Below, piece by piece: positions 50,608-60,004 of a DNA stretch of 64,000 nucleotides. The notes beneath the pieces are model-generated. The model did not search any database, had not been told where the DNA came from, and saw only the letters and a list, made by a program, of their open reading frames with translations. Both the position numbers and the translations under genes were made by a program. The stretch comes from Bacteroidales bacterium (GTDB lineage: Bacteria; Bacteroidota; Bacteroidia; Bacteroidales; UBA932). Location of the stretch: NCBI GenBank assembly GCA_017502125.1, contig JAFVVN010000016.1:1-64000 (forward strand), given 5' to 3'. Each line of letters begins with the position of its first letter. The stretch's first letter is position 1.

Positions 50608-52227
50608 TTATCTAAAGATTTCTCCCTCCTTAACATTGACAGCAGCATTCATCCACTCGAGTCTCTTTGTATAGAAATCCTTGAGATATGCCACCTCCGA
50701 GCTGTACTTGCCGGTCACGACCTTATTTGGCCACACATATTTGTCGAGAATATCCCATCTTTCAAAGTTACGCACCTGCGCATCGTCGATAAGTCTCGCC
50801 TGACGGTCGATGAAATATGGGATTTCCTGGAGCTGAGGATATATCTCATTCCATATTCTCTTCACCTCGGCACAGAATGCAGGATCCTCACACAGACGGA
50901 TGAACCAACTGATGCCCTGATCCATTGCAGACACCTTTATAAACCATCCTTCCGGTCCGTCGGAACACATACCTCCGGTTGTGGATGCAATGTAGTCGCA
51001 GTTTCCGAGAGTGAGGTCATAGTCCCAAAGATGTATCATCTCGAGTTTCTTGCCTCTCTTCTTCGACATGAACGAGCTTTTGCGCATATTGCCGTCGATG
51101 TTCTTTGTGAGCTCGTTGACGATGAATGTCTTTGCGAAAGACTCTATATCGATGTACTTCTGCCATCCTGTGCTCGGATTTGTGAAGTCAGCGCTGTTGA
51201 GTGCCAGCTCGGCATCACGGAAGTATTCGGTGACATACTTGAGCTGCTGAGATGTCGGAACCTCCGGCTCACAGAACATCATAGGGATATGATTGACCGC
51301 AGACAGGAAGCATGTTGTCTCATCCTGACGCGACTCGATTTCAAAGTAGTAGTCTCCTGTCACAAGATCACCGGTGTTGTCGGTCTCTGAAACAATGTCC
51401 AGGTTGACCCTGCCACTTGAGACTTTCTTATGTTCCGAGAATGTGTAGCATCCCAGATACTCGTCGTTGAGGTAAACTTCCACAGGCAGCATTGCCGGTG
51501 TCCATTCCATATCTACAATTTCAGAGAGCTTCATTGCCACCACATTGCGAAGAAGTGACTTATCTGCATAATTCGCCAGAATTACCCATTCCTTGTCCTT
51601 AGGAAGGCCGAAGATGCTCACCTTTTCGTCAAATTTCAATTTATATGGCTTCTTAGGCATGTCCCAAGTCGTGTTGCCACGACCTCTGATACCGTCTTTG
51701 GTCATCTCCAGAACAAGTTCAGGAGTGTCCCAGTACAAGCCGCTAGGGTCAGAGATTGTCACTGTTCCCTTGATATAATTCTTCTTATCTGTGATCTTCT
51801 GTCCGTTGACAGTCTTGATGCTGATGACAGGAAGATCCGGTTTCACCGGGAAGGACATCTTCACGGTGTATCTGCGGATGCTGCCGTCCTTCATCTTCGC
51901 CTCATATGTAATGACATTGGCAAAGTCCTGAACGTTGACACCGCTTAACTGCAACCTGCCGTCACATGCAAGATACTCGCAGTCAAGTTCAAAAGTCGGA
52001 ATCATCCTATAGTCGTCGAGGAGCTCAGGAAACATTCCGGTGATTGTACTGTCCTGATTGTTGACAGTACATATTACATCTTCAATGAGCGTCGGATTGT
52101 CTGCCTTCAGGAGTGCGAAGCTGATGATACCACCGCCCGGTTCGATAAACTCCGGTTCCTTTTCAGTGCAGGAAGCCAGACAGATGAGGCTTAGAGCAGC
52201 CAGAACGATGAGAGTTATTCGTTTCAT
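50608..52227 (-). CDS. CotH-kinase-like lipoprotein
   Basis: A 539-aa lipoprotein (lipobox LASC, Cys20). Residues about 30-150 form an Ig-like/DUF5018-type domain. From about 165 it shows the CotH signatures DGIRGRGNTTWDMPKKPYKLKFDEKV, KEWVILANYADKSLLRNVVA, NDEYLGCYTFSEHKKVSSGRVN, KNIDGNMRKSSFM and the acidic metal site LWDYDLTLGN. CotH of Bacillus phosphorylates coat proteins. Surface CotH-like lipoproteins in Bacteroidota occur in glycan loci, but their substrates are unknown. The first codon is 103 bp below the DUF4185 gene stop, and that gap contains two hairpins. Confidence 0.88.
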   Translation of the reverse strand: MKRITLIVLAALSLICLASCTEKEPEFIEPGGGIISFALLKADNPTLIEDVICTVNNQDSTITGMFPELLDDYRMIPTFELDCEYLACDGRLQLSGVNVQDFANVITYEAKMKDGSIRRYTVKMSFPVKPDLPVISIKTVNGQKITDKKNYIKGTVTISDPSGLYWDTPELVLEMTKDGIRGRGNTTWDMPKKPYKLKFDEKVSIFGLPKDKEWVILANYADKSLLRNVVAMKLSEIVDMEWTPAMLPVEVYLNDEYLGCYTFSEHKKVSSGRVNLDIVSETDNTGDLVTGDYYFEIESRQDETTCFLSAVNHIPMMFCEPEVPTSQQLKYVTEYFRDAELALNSADFTNPSTGWQKYIDIESFAKTFIVNELTKNIDGNMRKSSFMSKKRGKKLEMIHLWDYDLTLGNCDYIASTTGGMCSDGPEGWFIKVSAMDQGISWFIRLCEDPAFCAEVKRIWNEIYPQLQEIPYFIDRQARLIDDAQVRNFERWDILDKYVWPNKVVTGKYSSEVAYLKDFYTKRLEWMNAAVNVKEGEIFR

Positions 52228-52259
52228 AAGTTTAAGGGTATAAATATGATTTTAATATA

Positions 52260-52287
52260 ATCGGTGCGGTCTTAGGGCCGCACCGAT
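52260..52287. repeat. 10-bp hairpin between DUF4185 and CotH genes
   Basis: ATCGGTGCGG (52260-52269) pairs with CCGCACCGAT (52278-52287), with an 8-nt loop. On the minus strand it is followed by an A/T-rich stretch without a clean T run, so it is at most a weak terminator. Confidence 0.6.
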
Positions 52288-52300
52288 TGTATCCAACCCA

Positions 52301-52319
52301 GTGCCGCCGGATGCGGCAC
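52301..52319. repeat. 7-bp hairpin just after the DUF4185 stop codon
   Basis: GTGCCGC (52301-52307) and GCGGCAC (52313-52319) close a 5-nt loop, 11 bp past the stop of the gene at 52331. Together with the hairpin at 52260-52287 it forms a tandem pair. Confidence 0.5.
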
Positions 52320-52330
52320 CGGTGAAAATA

Positions 52331-54655
52331 TTACTGAAGCTGTGGAGTGATGAACACAAGGTCTCCCTCTGCAGTCTGATCGATAACTGAAGGGCAGTAG
52401 TCCTTACCGTCTGTGAGGATCTTCTCACCTGACCAAGGTCCCTGGATCTCTTCTGCATCGCGGAATACGAGACCTCCGATGTGACCAGAGCGGAAGATCA
52501 TCATCCAACGACCGAACTTCTCGTTGTATACGAGCTGAGGCTCTGAACGAGGACCCACTGTGAGGCAAACCTCTGGATGGTTGGAAGCATCTTCGTTGCC
52601 ATGTACCCAGCCTGATGTTCTCTCTGTAAGATTAACATCCCAATAATCCCAGTTAGCAGGATCAGTGAAGTCTGTAGACATATCACACTTCGCCACATAC
52701 ATATTAGCCCAGTATGTAGTGGTCTCGCGACCTGCTCTTGAAGCCACCATGTAGAGGTAACCGTCCTTCTCGTAGAAACCAGCCTGTGGGAAGCATCCGT
52801 CACCCTTCCATGTCTTTTCACACTTGGTCCATGATCTACCGCCATCCTCAGAAACTGCGAAACCAGCGTAACCGATGCCCCAGATTTCTGCATTAGCTTC
52901 ATCCTGAGAAGTCTTTGCATAGTAGTGCATATAAACCTTGTCACCAACTACGAATGCGTCATTAGGAACGATTGAGAGTTCTCCCTCGCCTGCTACAAGG
53001 AACGGACGGAACTTACCGTTATCCTTAAGGAACTGCTTGATTGTAAGTGGATTAGTTGTAAGGTCCTCATTCTCGGTGATAACGATTGCATTGTCATAGT
53101 GAACACCGCTGACAGTGAAGTCAGAAAGAACCATAGCGATTGTTCCGTCAGTGTTTCTCCAAGCTGTAACCTTGCCAAGAGACTCGATCTGGTCATATGA
53201 AGCATTCTTCACTGCTCCAAGCGGCTCAGTAGCCTTCCAGTCCATTGACTTGTACTCGTATCCCTTAGGGATGAGTCTGAAGTTGTCGAACTCGATGAAT
53301 CCGTCACCAGTATCAGGGATAAGAGGTCCTGCATTAGCGGCATCTCCAGCGATACGGCAGAACACATCACTATAGAAGCATGCTCCTGAATTAAACTCGA
53401 TGCTCTGAGCTGTCCACTCGAGATTAGGAGCCCATCCATGAGTTCCATTTTCGCCCTCTCTGTCATTTCTTACAACATCACCAGGATGTCCTCCAATCTC
53501 AGACCACTTGTTCTCTATTCCACCATCAAGGATTCCTCCAGGATGTCTGCATACACCATTGTAACAATACTGTGTATTTGACTTACCCCATGCAGTATAA
53601 ACATAATCAGTGAATGGAACGAGCGGAGTTGACTGAATTGCAGGATCCCACCAGCGTCCAGGAACATTGTTTACAATCTTCACAGCTGAATTACCTGACT
53701 GTCCAGGAACGGTCTCAGCCTCAAGCATGACTCTCCAGTTAGAACGCTGGTCAAGGTGAGTTCTCTGTCCATCGAAATACTCGAAGTCTCCATCCGAAAG
53801 CACATTGAAGTCAGCCTCAACGAACGAAGCCTTCATAACTCTTACAGAAGGAACTGAAGTAGGCTCAGGGTTGATCGGCTCAGACCACTCGATGTTAGCA
53901 AAATTACCGAGATCGGTGACCTTCGCACGCTCGAAAGTGATTGAAGCTGTTGTCTTAACGGTCGCTCTGTTATCATTTGCGCAGATGAGGTTGAGAGTGT
54001 AACCCTCAGCAAGAGTCTGCGGCATGACAGCGATGTAGTAGTCACCATCGAGAACATCACCGGACATCACGACATTTGAAACTGCACTAGGACGCTTCTC
54101 GATTGTCGGCTCAGCTAATACGCCCACGCGTACAGCGCCTGCGATTGCCTCTTCTGCATTAGCCTTGAGCTCAACAGAAACGACCTGGTCAGCCTTGTCG
54201 AAAGACACCTTAACATAGCTGAGTACGTGCTTGAATGTAAGAGCTTTTGAATCAACAGCCTCAAGATAAGCTGCAAGGAGAGTGCTCTTCATTGCGACAC
54301 CACCAGCAACTGCGTCCTGTGCCTGAGGGATTGTTGCGCTTACATAACCGCTGTAGAGTCCCTCAGTGGTTGCCGGATAAAGAGCATAGAGTTTCTCAGC
54401 AGTTGTACTTGCTGTACCTGCAAATACTGCAGACTCACCACCTGCTGTTGTAGTGAACTCCTTAACGCCCTTACCGTCATAAACGGTGATTTTGTCCTCA
54501 GCTGCCCATGCCAATGAAAGGCCGTCAACAGCTTCAATTGTAGCAGTGAGATCAAGCGCAGCATCCTCTGCTGGTTTCTCCACCGGTGCAGGCTCCTCGC
54601 AAGATGCAAAAGCAGCGAGTGCGAGGGCTGTCAGAAAAAGATGTTTAAATTTCAT
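52331..54655 (-). CDS. Surface lipoprotein: fimbrillin-like + CBM-like + DUF4185 domains
   Basis: A 774-aa lipoprotein (lipobox FASC). Residues about 30-260 resemble fimbrillin/Mfa-like domains (LSLAWAAEDKITVYDGKGVKEFTTTAGGESAVFAG, LTFKHVLSYVKVSFDK). About 280-455 look like a carbohydrate-binding beta-sandwich (VLSDGDFEYFDGQRTHLDQRSNWRV, TPLVPFTDYVYTAWGKSN, GFIEFDNFRLIPKGYEY). About 470-774 form a DUF4185 propeller (GAVKNASYDQIESLGKVTAWRNTDGTIAMVLSDF, VSEDGGRSWTKC, PQLVYNEKFGRWMMIFRSG). It is a close paralogue of the next gene upstream. A role in binding or cleaving a surface-captured glycan is inferred from domains and operon. Confidence 0.8.
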   Translation of the reverse strand: MKFKHLFLTALALAAFASCEEPAPVEKPAEDAALDLTATIEAVDGLSLAWAAEDKITVYDGKGVKEFTTTAGGESAVFAGTASTTAEKLYALYPATTEGLYSGYVSATIPQAQDAVAGGVAMKSTLLAAYLEAVDSKALTFKHVLSYVKVSFDKADQVVSVELKANAEEAIAGAVRVGVLAEPTIEKRPSAVSNVVMSGDVLDGDYYIAVMPQTLAEGYTLNLICANDNRATVKTTASITFERAKVTDLGNFANIEWSEPINPEPTSVPSVRVMKASFVEADFNVLSDGDFEYFDGQRTHLDQRSNWRVMLEAETVPGQSGNSAVKIVNNVPGRWWDPAIQSTPLVPFTDYVYTAWGKSNTQYCYNGVCRHPGGILDGGIENKWSEIGGHPGDVVRNDREGENGTHGWAPNLEWTAQSIEFNSGACFYSDVFCRIAGDAANAGPLIPDTGDGFIEFDNFRLIPKGYEYKSMDWKATEPLGAVKNASYDQIESLGKVTAWRNTDGTIAMVLSDFTVSGVHYDNAIVITENEDLTTNPLTIKQFLKDNGKFRPFLVAGEGELSIVPNDAFVVGDKVYMHYYAKTSQDEANAEIWGIGYAGFAVSEDGGRSWTKCEKTWKGDGCFPQAGFYEKDGYLYMVASRAGRETTTYWANMYVAKCDMSTDFTDPANWDYWDVNLTERTSGWVHGNEDASNHPEVCLTVGPRSEPQLVYNEKFGRWMMIFRSGHIGGLVFRDAEEIQGPWSGEKILTDGKDYCPSVIDQTAEGDLVFITPQLQ

Positions 54656-54691
54656 AGTATTTGGTTGTTTTAGTGTGTATTGTCATTTAAT

Positions 54692-54721
54692 ATCTGTTCC
54701 CGCCCAAAGGCGGGAACAGAT
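54692..54721. repeat. 13-bp perfect hairpin between the two DUF4185 paralogues
   Basis: ATCTGTTCCCGCC (54692-54704) and GGCGGGAACAGAT (54709-54721) close a 4-nt loop. The minus-strand sequence after it lacks a T run. The hairpin fills most of the 81-bp gap. Confidence 0.65.
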
Positions 54722-54736
54722 CAAATCGGATCTATA

Positions 54737-56959
54737 TTAAAGCTGAGAAGCAAGAAGGATGAGCTCACCATCTGCAGTCACATCAAGCACTGAAGGTGCA
54801 TATATTCCTGCTGCGAGGTCATCGTATGCAAGCGGTTTCTCACCTGACCACTCGTCGTCAACAGAAGCGGCATCGCGGTAAACGAGACCTTCCTGTCTTC
54901 CGTCACGATAGATCATCATGAATCTCTGGAACTTAGGATTCCAAACAAGAGCACACTCACCTCTTGAACCCATCACAATTCTGTTAGGATCAGCTCCGTC
55001 ATCTGTGTACAATGTCTCAGCACCCTTAACCCAGTCCTTACAGTTGTAATACTCCCAGTTCTTAGGATCGGTGATATCCTCTGTAACAGCAACTCTTGCC
55101 AGATAGAAGTTAGAACGGTGGAAATCACCGATGCCATGATGACATTTTCTACCCTGGTTTGTTCCCAACATATAGAGCACGCCATCCTTCTCTGCGAATG
55201 AAGCTGAACAGAATGTACCGTTTCCACTCCACTTACCGTTACACTCGGTCCAGGTCACACCGTCATCTTCCGATACGAGGAAGCCTGCATGATCGACTGT
55301 CCAGTCGTCAGCATTGTCAGGATTCTGCCACTTCTTTGCGTAGTAGTGGAGATATGTCTTTCCATTGAGGAGGAATACATCGTTAGGAACGATTGAGATC
55401 ACACCCTCACCAGGAACGCTGACAGGAATGAACTTACCTGCTGACTTAGCAAAGAGAGCGATTGTGAGATTACCGTTGATCTCTGTATCCTCTGTCTGAG
55501 CCACTGCTGTGTCATAGTGTACACCGTTCACGTTGAGGTCAGAAAGGATGAATGAAACCTTACCCCTAGAGTTCTTCCAAGCGATAATCTTTCCAAGATC
55601 ATCAACCTTGTCGAATGTTGCGTTCACAACTGAACCGATCTTCTCCTGTGACTTAGGAGCAGTTGACATCGCAGTATATCCCATAGGAACAAGTGAGATT
55701 TCATCATACTGAACCTTCATGATAGACTCCCACCAAGCACCCTGAATCACATCGGCAAGAACGTCAGTACCAGGATTAACAACGTGCTCAATATATTTCC
55801 ACTCTTCAGTAGGACCCCACTGGAAACCACTCTGCTCTCTATTTACGCCAGAAGGCCATGTACAGCAAGAGAAATATGTGTTACCATGAGTACATGTAGC
55901 CCATGCGCTGTAGACATAATCAGTATGCTGTCTAAGTGCGCACACCTGAACGTTACGGTGCCAACCATACTTATCAGGAGTAAGGTCCAGACCCATTGCA
56001 GGTGTACCGTCATGACCAGGAACAGCCGTAACAAATTCGCTCTCCACAACCCAAGGAGTTCTGTATCTGATGTCCTCATCAGGATAGTACTCGAACGAAC
56101 CCTCAGACACCATGTTGAAGGCAGCCTCCTGGAAACCAGCCTTCACGATGACTGCCGAAGGAAGTCCAGTAGGCTTGTCGTTGAGGATAGTCTCCCAAGG
56201 GATGTCACTGAATGAACCGAGGTCATGAATCTTGTTAGCCTCGAACACTGTCTCAGCAGATACTGTAGTCGAATATCTTCTCTCATCATCGCAAACGAAT
56301 GAAATGGTGTAGCCCTGAGAAAGAGTCTGCGGCATTACAGCAAGATAGTTTGCTCCATCCATATTGAGACCTGTCATGACAACGTTAGGAACAGCAGCCT
56401 CCTGAGCCTCGATTGTAGGAGTCTCGAAAAGACCGACCATCACGGCTCCTGTGATAGGCTCCTCTGCATTAGACTTGAGCTCAACCGAAACCACTCTGTC
56501 GCGCTTGTCAAGAGAGATCTTGAGGAAACTGACCACAGGCTTGAATGTGAGAGCATTTGCTCCTGCTGGTGCATATGCGGCAAAAAGTGCACGCTCCTTA
56601 GGGAACACTGCTGCTGCATCCTGGCTGGTAGGGATGGTTGCAGCCACCTTGCCGCTGTAACGGCCACCGGTAGTGGCAGGATAAATAGCCTGAAGTGTTT
56701 CAGCATGCTTGTTTGCAAGACCGCTGAACACTGCTGACTCACCACCCTCTGTTGTTAAGAATGCGTTTACACTCTTTCCATCGTAGACTGTAAACTCGTC
56801 TTCTGCTGCCCATGCCCAGGTCATACCCTCGGTAGCCTCGAATGTAGCTGTCAGGTCATATCTGACAGGGTCATTAGGTACGACAACCTCTTCTGGCTCC
56901 TGACAAGCTGCCAAGCCCGCCATGGCCAAAATTGCGATAAAAAATCTGTTTGCTTTCAT
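54737..56959 (-). CDS. Surface lipoprotein: fimbrillin-like + CBM-like + DUF4185 domains (paralogue)
   Basis: A 740-aa lipoprotein (signal FIAILAMAGLAAC) with the same three-part build as its neighbour at 52331. The N-terminal fimbrillin-like part shows MTWAWAAEDEFTVYDGKSVNAFLTTEGGESAVFSG. The middle binding-type domain shows SEGSFEYYPDEDIRYRTPW and ALRQHTDYVYSAWATC. The C-terminal DUF4185 propeller shows GSVVNATFDKVDDLGKIIAWKNSRGKVSFILSDLNVNGVHYD and VSEDDGVTWTECNGKW. The two are homologous over their full length but well diverged, so this is an old tandem duplication with probable change in ligand. Confidence 0.8.
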   Translation of the reverse strand: MKANRFFIAILAMAGLAACQEPEEVVVPNDPVRYDLTATFEATEGMTWAWAAEDEFTVYDGKSVNAFLTTEGGESAVFSGLANKHAETLQAIYPATTGGRYSGKVAATIPTSQDAAAVFPKERALFAAYAPAGANALTFKPVVSFLKISLDKRDRVVSVELKSNAEEPITGAVMVGLFETPTIEAQEAAVPNVVMTGLNMDGANYLAVMPQTLSQGYTISFVCDDERRYSTTVSAETVFEANKIHDLGSFSDIPWETILNDKPTGLPSAVIVKAGFQEAAFNMVSEGSFEYYPDEDIRYRTPWVVESEFVTAVPGHDGTPAMGLDLTPDKYGWHRNVQVCALRQHTDYVYSAWATCTHGNTYFSCCTWPSGVNREQSGFQWGPTEEWKYIEHVVNPGTDVLADVIQGAWWESIMKVQYDEISLVPMGYTAMSTAPKSQEKIGSVVNATFDKVDDLGKIIAWKNSRGKVSFILSDLNVNGVHYDTAVAQTEDTEINGNLTIALFAKSAGKFIPVSVPGEGVISIVPNDVFLLNGKTYLHYYAKKWQNPDNADDWTVDHAGFLVSEDDGVTWTECNGKWSGNGTFCSASFAEKDGVLYMLGTNQGRKCHHGIGDFHRSNFYLARVAVTEDITDPKNWEYYNCKDWVKGAETLYTDDGADPNRIVMGSRGECALVWNPKFQRFMMIYRDGRQEGLVYRDAASVDDEWSGEKPLAYDDLAAGIYAPSVLDVTADGELILLASQL

Positions 56960-56984
56960 ATGTATAAAGTCTTAGTGATTATTC

Positions 56985-58352
56985 CTAGTATTCCGGAGCA
57001 AGCTCGACGTCAGCCTCCATAAAAAAGACATTGTACGGCTGCCACTGTGAGATGGTCCAATATATCTTCTCTGAACCCTTCTTGGCAGAGAGAGGATGGA
57101 TATACGAGCCGTAGAGCTGCGCATATTCCGGATCCGCACCCTTGCAGAGAATGCGTTCTGTGGACCATGGTCCCTGCATTCTTGCTGCAGATCTGTAGCA
57201 GATAGCATATCTCTCAGAGTCAAAATAGAGAGTGAGAAAACGGTCATACTCCTCGAGATACATCACGGAGAGTTCTCCGACAGTACCATCAAGAACAGTA
57301 GTGGCCATCGACTCCTTGCTCTTCACCCACTGGCGCTTGCCTCCGTTCCAGAATTCATATTCATTCTTGTTAAGGATATCATCATACTTGAATCTAGCAA
57401 GCTTGGCGGAGGACTTTCTATAGCCTCTTCCAGACTGAGCTCCAAGCATATAGCAATATTCGTCTCCCGGCTTCTTTGCATAACCGATCATCGCGAAATA
57501 TGAGTCGGTGTCAAAAGAGATCTTGCCTCGACAACTGCTCCATGTCTGGCCATAGTCCTCTGAGCAATAAAGCGAAGAGTAGTTCTGGTCGGCACGGACA
57601 GTCGTACCCACTTCCCAATACATATAGTGCATGTACTGTTTTCCGTTGAGCTCGATAGCGCCTGTGGGGATATAGGTGAATCCATAGTAGTTCTCCCTCA
57701 CGATCACAGCCGCAGCTCTTTCAGGCTGGCTCTTGTTCACATACATGCTCTTGAACTTGAGACCGTTTTCAAGGTCTGTATTGTCAGAGAAAGCGAGAAC
57801 ATTGCTTCTCCAGTCGCTTGCCGGTCCTGGTCCGCCACCAGCCGGTTTGAAATCCTTGCCGTACGAGTCTCCGAAGAGGATTCCATACTCGCCGTTACTC
57901 ATCTCCCAGATGATTCCAAGGTCTGTTCCACCCAGATTCCACTTAAGATGAGAGTTGTTCGGATTAGGAAGGACTTCTCCGGAAAGTGTCGCTCCGGTGA
58001 CGCGTGAGACCTTACCCCTGTCCTTGAGAACGATATCTCGAGAATATGAGGCATAAAGTGTCATATCTTCATCGATAATGGTATTATCGAAATCAAACGG
58101 AATAGTACACTCCTCATCGACATACCATCCTGCAAAAGTATAGCCCTTCTTGCTGTTTGGGGTGTATGCCGGCTCACCTGAGATTTCACCTTTGTTGACA
58201 TATTCAACTCTGGACATGTTCACACCGTCCTGAGGCATCAGGGTCAGAGTCACCTTGTCGCCATCATTCACTGGTGTATCATCGTCCAAAGGAGAACATC
58301 CCAGCATGAGAAGCAGGGGTAAAACGAAAATCATATATCTGATATCCTTCAT
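56985..58352 (-). CDS. DUF4185 lipoprotein with InlB/Listeria-Bacteroides-type repeat
   Basis: A 455-aa lipoprotein (signal FVLPLLLMLGC). Residues about 30-105 contain a Listeria-Bacteroides (Flg_new/InlB B) repeat, recognised by KKGYTFAGWYVDEECTIPFDFDNTIIDEDMTLYASYS. The rest is a DUF4185 domain (LGIIWEMSNGEYGILFGDSYGKDF, NYYGFTYIPTGAIELNGKQYMHYMYWEVGT, YCSEDYGQTWSSC, ERYAICYRSAARMQGPWS). It is the third DUF4185 protein in a row and the shortest. It follows the kinase gene with a 16-bp gap. Confidence 0.82.
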   Translation of the reverse strand: MKDIRYMIFVLPLLLMLGCSPLDDDTPVNDGDKVTLTLMPQDGVNMSRVEYVNKGEISGEPAYTPNSKKGYTFAGWYVDEECTIPFDFDNTIIDEDMTLYASYSRDIVLKDRGKVSRVTGATLSGEVLPNPNNSHLKWNLGGTDLGIIWEMSNGEYGILFGDSYGKDFKPAGGGPGPASDWRSNVLAFSDNTDLENGLKFKSMYVNKSQPERAAAVIVRENYYGFTYIPTGAIELNGKQYMHYMYWEVGTTVRADQNYSSLYCSEDYGQTWSSCRGKISFDTDSYFAMIGYAKKPGDEYCYMLGAQSGRGYRKSSAKLARFKYDDILNKNEYEFWNGGKRQWVKSKESMATTVLDGTVGELSVMYLEEYDRFLTLYFDSERYAICYRSAARMQGPWSTERILCKGADPEYAQLYGSYIHPLSAKKGSEKIYWTISQWQPYNVFFMEADVELAPEY

Positions 58353-58368
58353 TATTTCAAGTAAATTA

Positions 58369-60000
58369 TTATCTCGTTCCTGTAAAAGAGCCTAAGGCAA
58401 TATATTCCGCATAAAGCTTTGAGTAGAGCTCATGGTTCACCATGTCAGGAGAGTAGGTGCATCCTTCAGGGGCACCCATGGCCTTCTGAGCAGAGTCAAC
58501 ATCAGGATAGATTCCACATGCGACAGCAGCCAGCATTGCGGCACCCAAAGCACAAGCCTGATCGCAGTCCACCACTGTCACCGGCATTCCGATGACGTCA
58601 GACATGATCTGCATGATAAGCTTTGACTTCTGAGAGATTCCACCGATGGCCCTTACCGCCTTGATGTCAACTCCCTCTTCCTTGAAACGGTCCACGATCG
58701 CCTTTGTACCGAAAGCGGTGGCCTCAATCAACGCCCTATACACCATAGGGGCTGTCGTTCCGAGGGTAAGACCAGTAATCGCGCCCTTGACTCTCTGATC
58801 CGAATCCGGAGTACGTCTTCCATTGAACCAGTCGAGGGCTATCGGAGAAGCCTCACCTGGCTGCAGTGCGGACGCACCTTTCTCGAGAGCAGGAAGCACA
58901 GCATCCTTGATCTGATCCGCCATTTCCGGCAGGAGGTTCTCAACAGGCCACATCAGAAGCCTTCTGAACCAAGCATATACATCACCGAAAGCAGCCTGAC
59001 CTGCCTCAAAGCCCACAAGTCCAGGAATGACAGAACCGTCAACCTGTCCGCAGATACCCTTGATCTGGCGATCACCGACACTTTCATATGAACTCACGAG
59101 GATGTCGCAGGTCGATGTGCCCATGATGCGTGTGAGGACACCTTCAGAAATTGAGGCTCCGACAGCACCGACATGGGCGTCGATTGCGCCGATTCCCACC
59201 TTCACGTTCTCAGGAAGTCCGAGTTCGGCAGCAAGTTCAGGAGCGATTGTACCAGCGCAGACATCAGCGGTCTGTGTGTCGGCAGCGAAAGTCCTGCGCA
59301 TTGCAACAAGACGGGAGTCAAGCTTTCCTAGGAACTCCTCAGACGGCATTCCACCCCATTCTGCACGCCACATTGCCTTGTGACCGGCCGCGCAACGGCT
59401 TCTGAGGATGGTCTCGGGTTTGGTATTTCCTGTGAGCCAGGCTGTCATCCAGTCACAATGCTCCATCCAGGAATAAGCAGCAGAAGCCACCCTATCATTG
59501 GTTCTCAGAAGGTGAAGCACCTTGGACCAACCCCATTCAGGAGAATAGGTTCCGCCTGAGAAAGAGGTGTAGTCAACCTCCCAGCCATGAGCGAGAGCAT
59601 TGATTTCATCTGCCTCAGCGATGGCCGTGTGGTCCTTCCACAGCACGAACATGGCATCCGGTTCTTCTGCAAACTCAGGAAGCAATGCCAGCGGGACTCC
59701 AGCCTCATTGACAAGCACAGGAGTGCTTGCTGTGGTGTCGAAAGAGATACCCTCAACAAATCTGATCTCCTCCGGACCTGCCTGGGATACAATCCCGCCG
59801 ACAGCTTCCTTGAATACATCGATGTAATCAAGTGGATGCTGGCGATACCTGTGGCTGAGGGGATCGCAATAGAGCCCCTTCATCCAGCGTGGATAGTTGC
59901 ATGAAGACTCTGCGAGTCTCCTTCCGTCAGCTGTATCCAAAAGGATGGCACGGCACGAATCCGAGCCGTAGTCCACTCCTATTACATATCTCTTGTTCAT
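58369..60000 (-). CDS. FGGY-family carbohydrate kinase, ribulokinase-like
   Basis: Phosphorylates a ketopentose or related sugar. The 543-aa protein has two actin-fold halves with RYVIGVDYGSDSCRAILLDTADG (phosphate 1), YPRWMKGLYCDPLSHRYRQHPLDYIDVF, GIGAIDAHVGAVG, and the C-terminal AIGGISQKSKLIMQIMSDVIGMPVTVVDCDQACALGAAMLAAVACG (FGGY signature 2 region). Length and motifs fit L-ribulokinase (AraB) more than the shorter fuculokinase/rhamnulokinase type. In the present operon (FucI, FucP) it would have to act on L-fuculose or, via FucI's known D-arabinose activity, D-ribulose. That choice is unresolved. Confidence 0.88.
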   Translation of the reverse strand: MNKRYVIGVDYGSDSCRAILLDTADGRRLAESSCNYPRWMKGLYCDPLSHRYRQHPLDYIDVFKEAVGGIVSQAGPEEIRFVEGISFDTTASTPVLVNEAGVPLALLPEFAEEPDAMFVLWKDHTAIAEADEINALAHGWEVDYTSFSGGTYSPEWGWSKVLHLLRTNDRVASAAYSWMEHCDWMTAWLTGNTKPETILRSRCAAGHKAMWRAEWGGMPSEEFLGKLDSRLVAMRRTFAADTQTADVCAGTIAPELAAELGLPENVKVGIGAIDAHVGAVGASISEGVLTRIMGTSTCDILVSSYESVGDRQIKGICGQVDGSVIPGLVGFEAGQAAFGDVYAWFRRLLMWPVENLLPEMADQIKDAVLPALEKGASALQPGEASPIALDWFNGRRTPDSDQRVKGAITGLTLGTTAPMVYRALIEATAFGTKAIVDRFKEEGVDIKAVRAIGGISQKSKLIMQIMSDVIGMPVTVVDCDQACALGAAMLAAVACGIYPDVDSAQKAMGAPEGCTYSPDMVNHELYSKLYAEYIALGSFTGTR

Positions 60001-60004
60001 CAGT

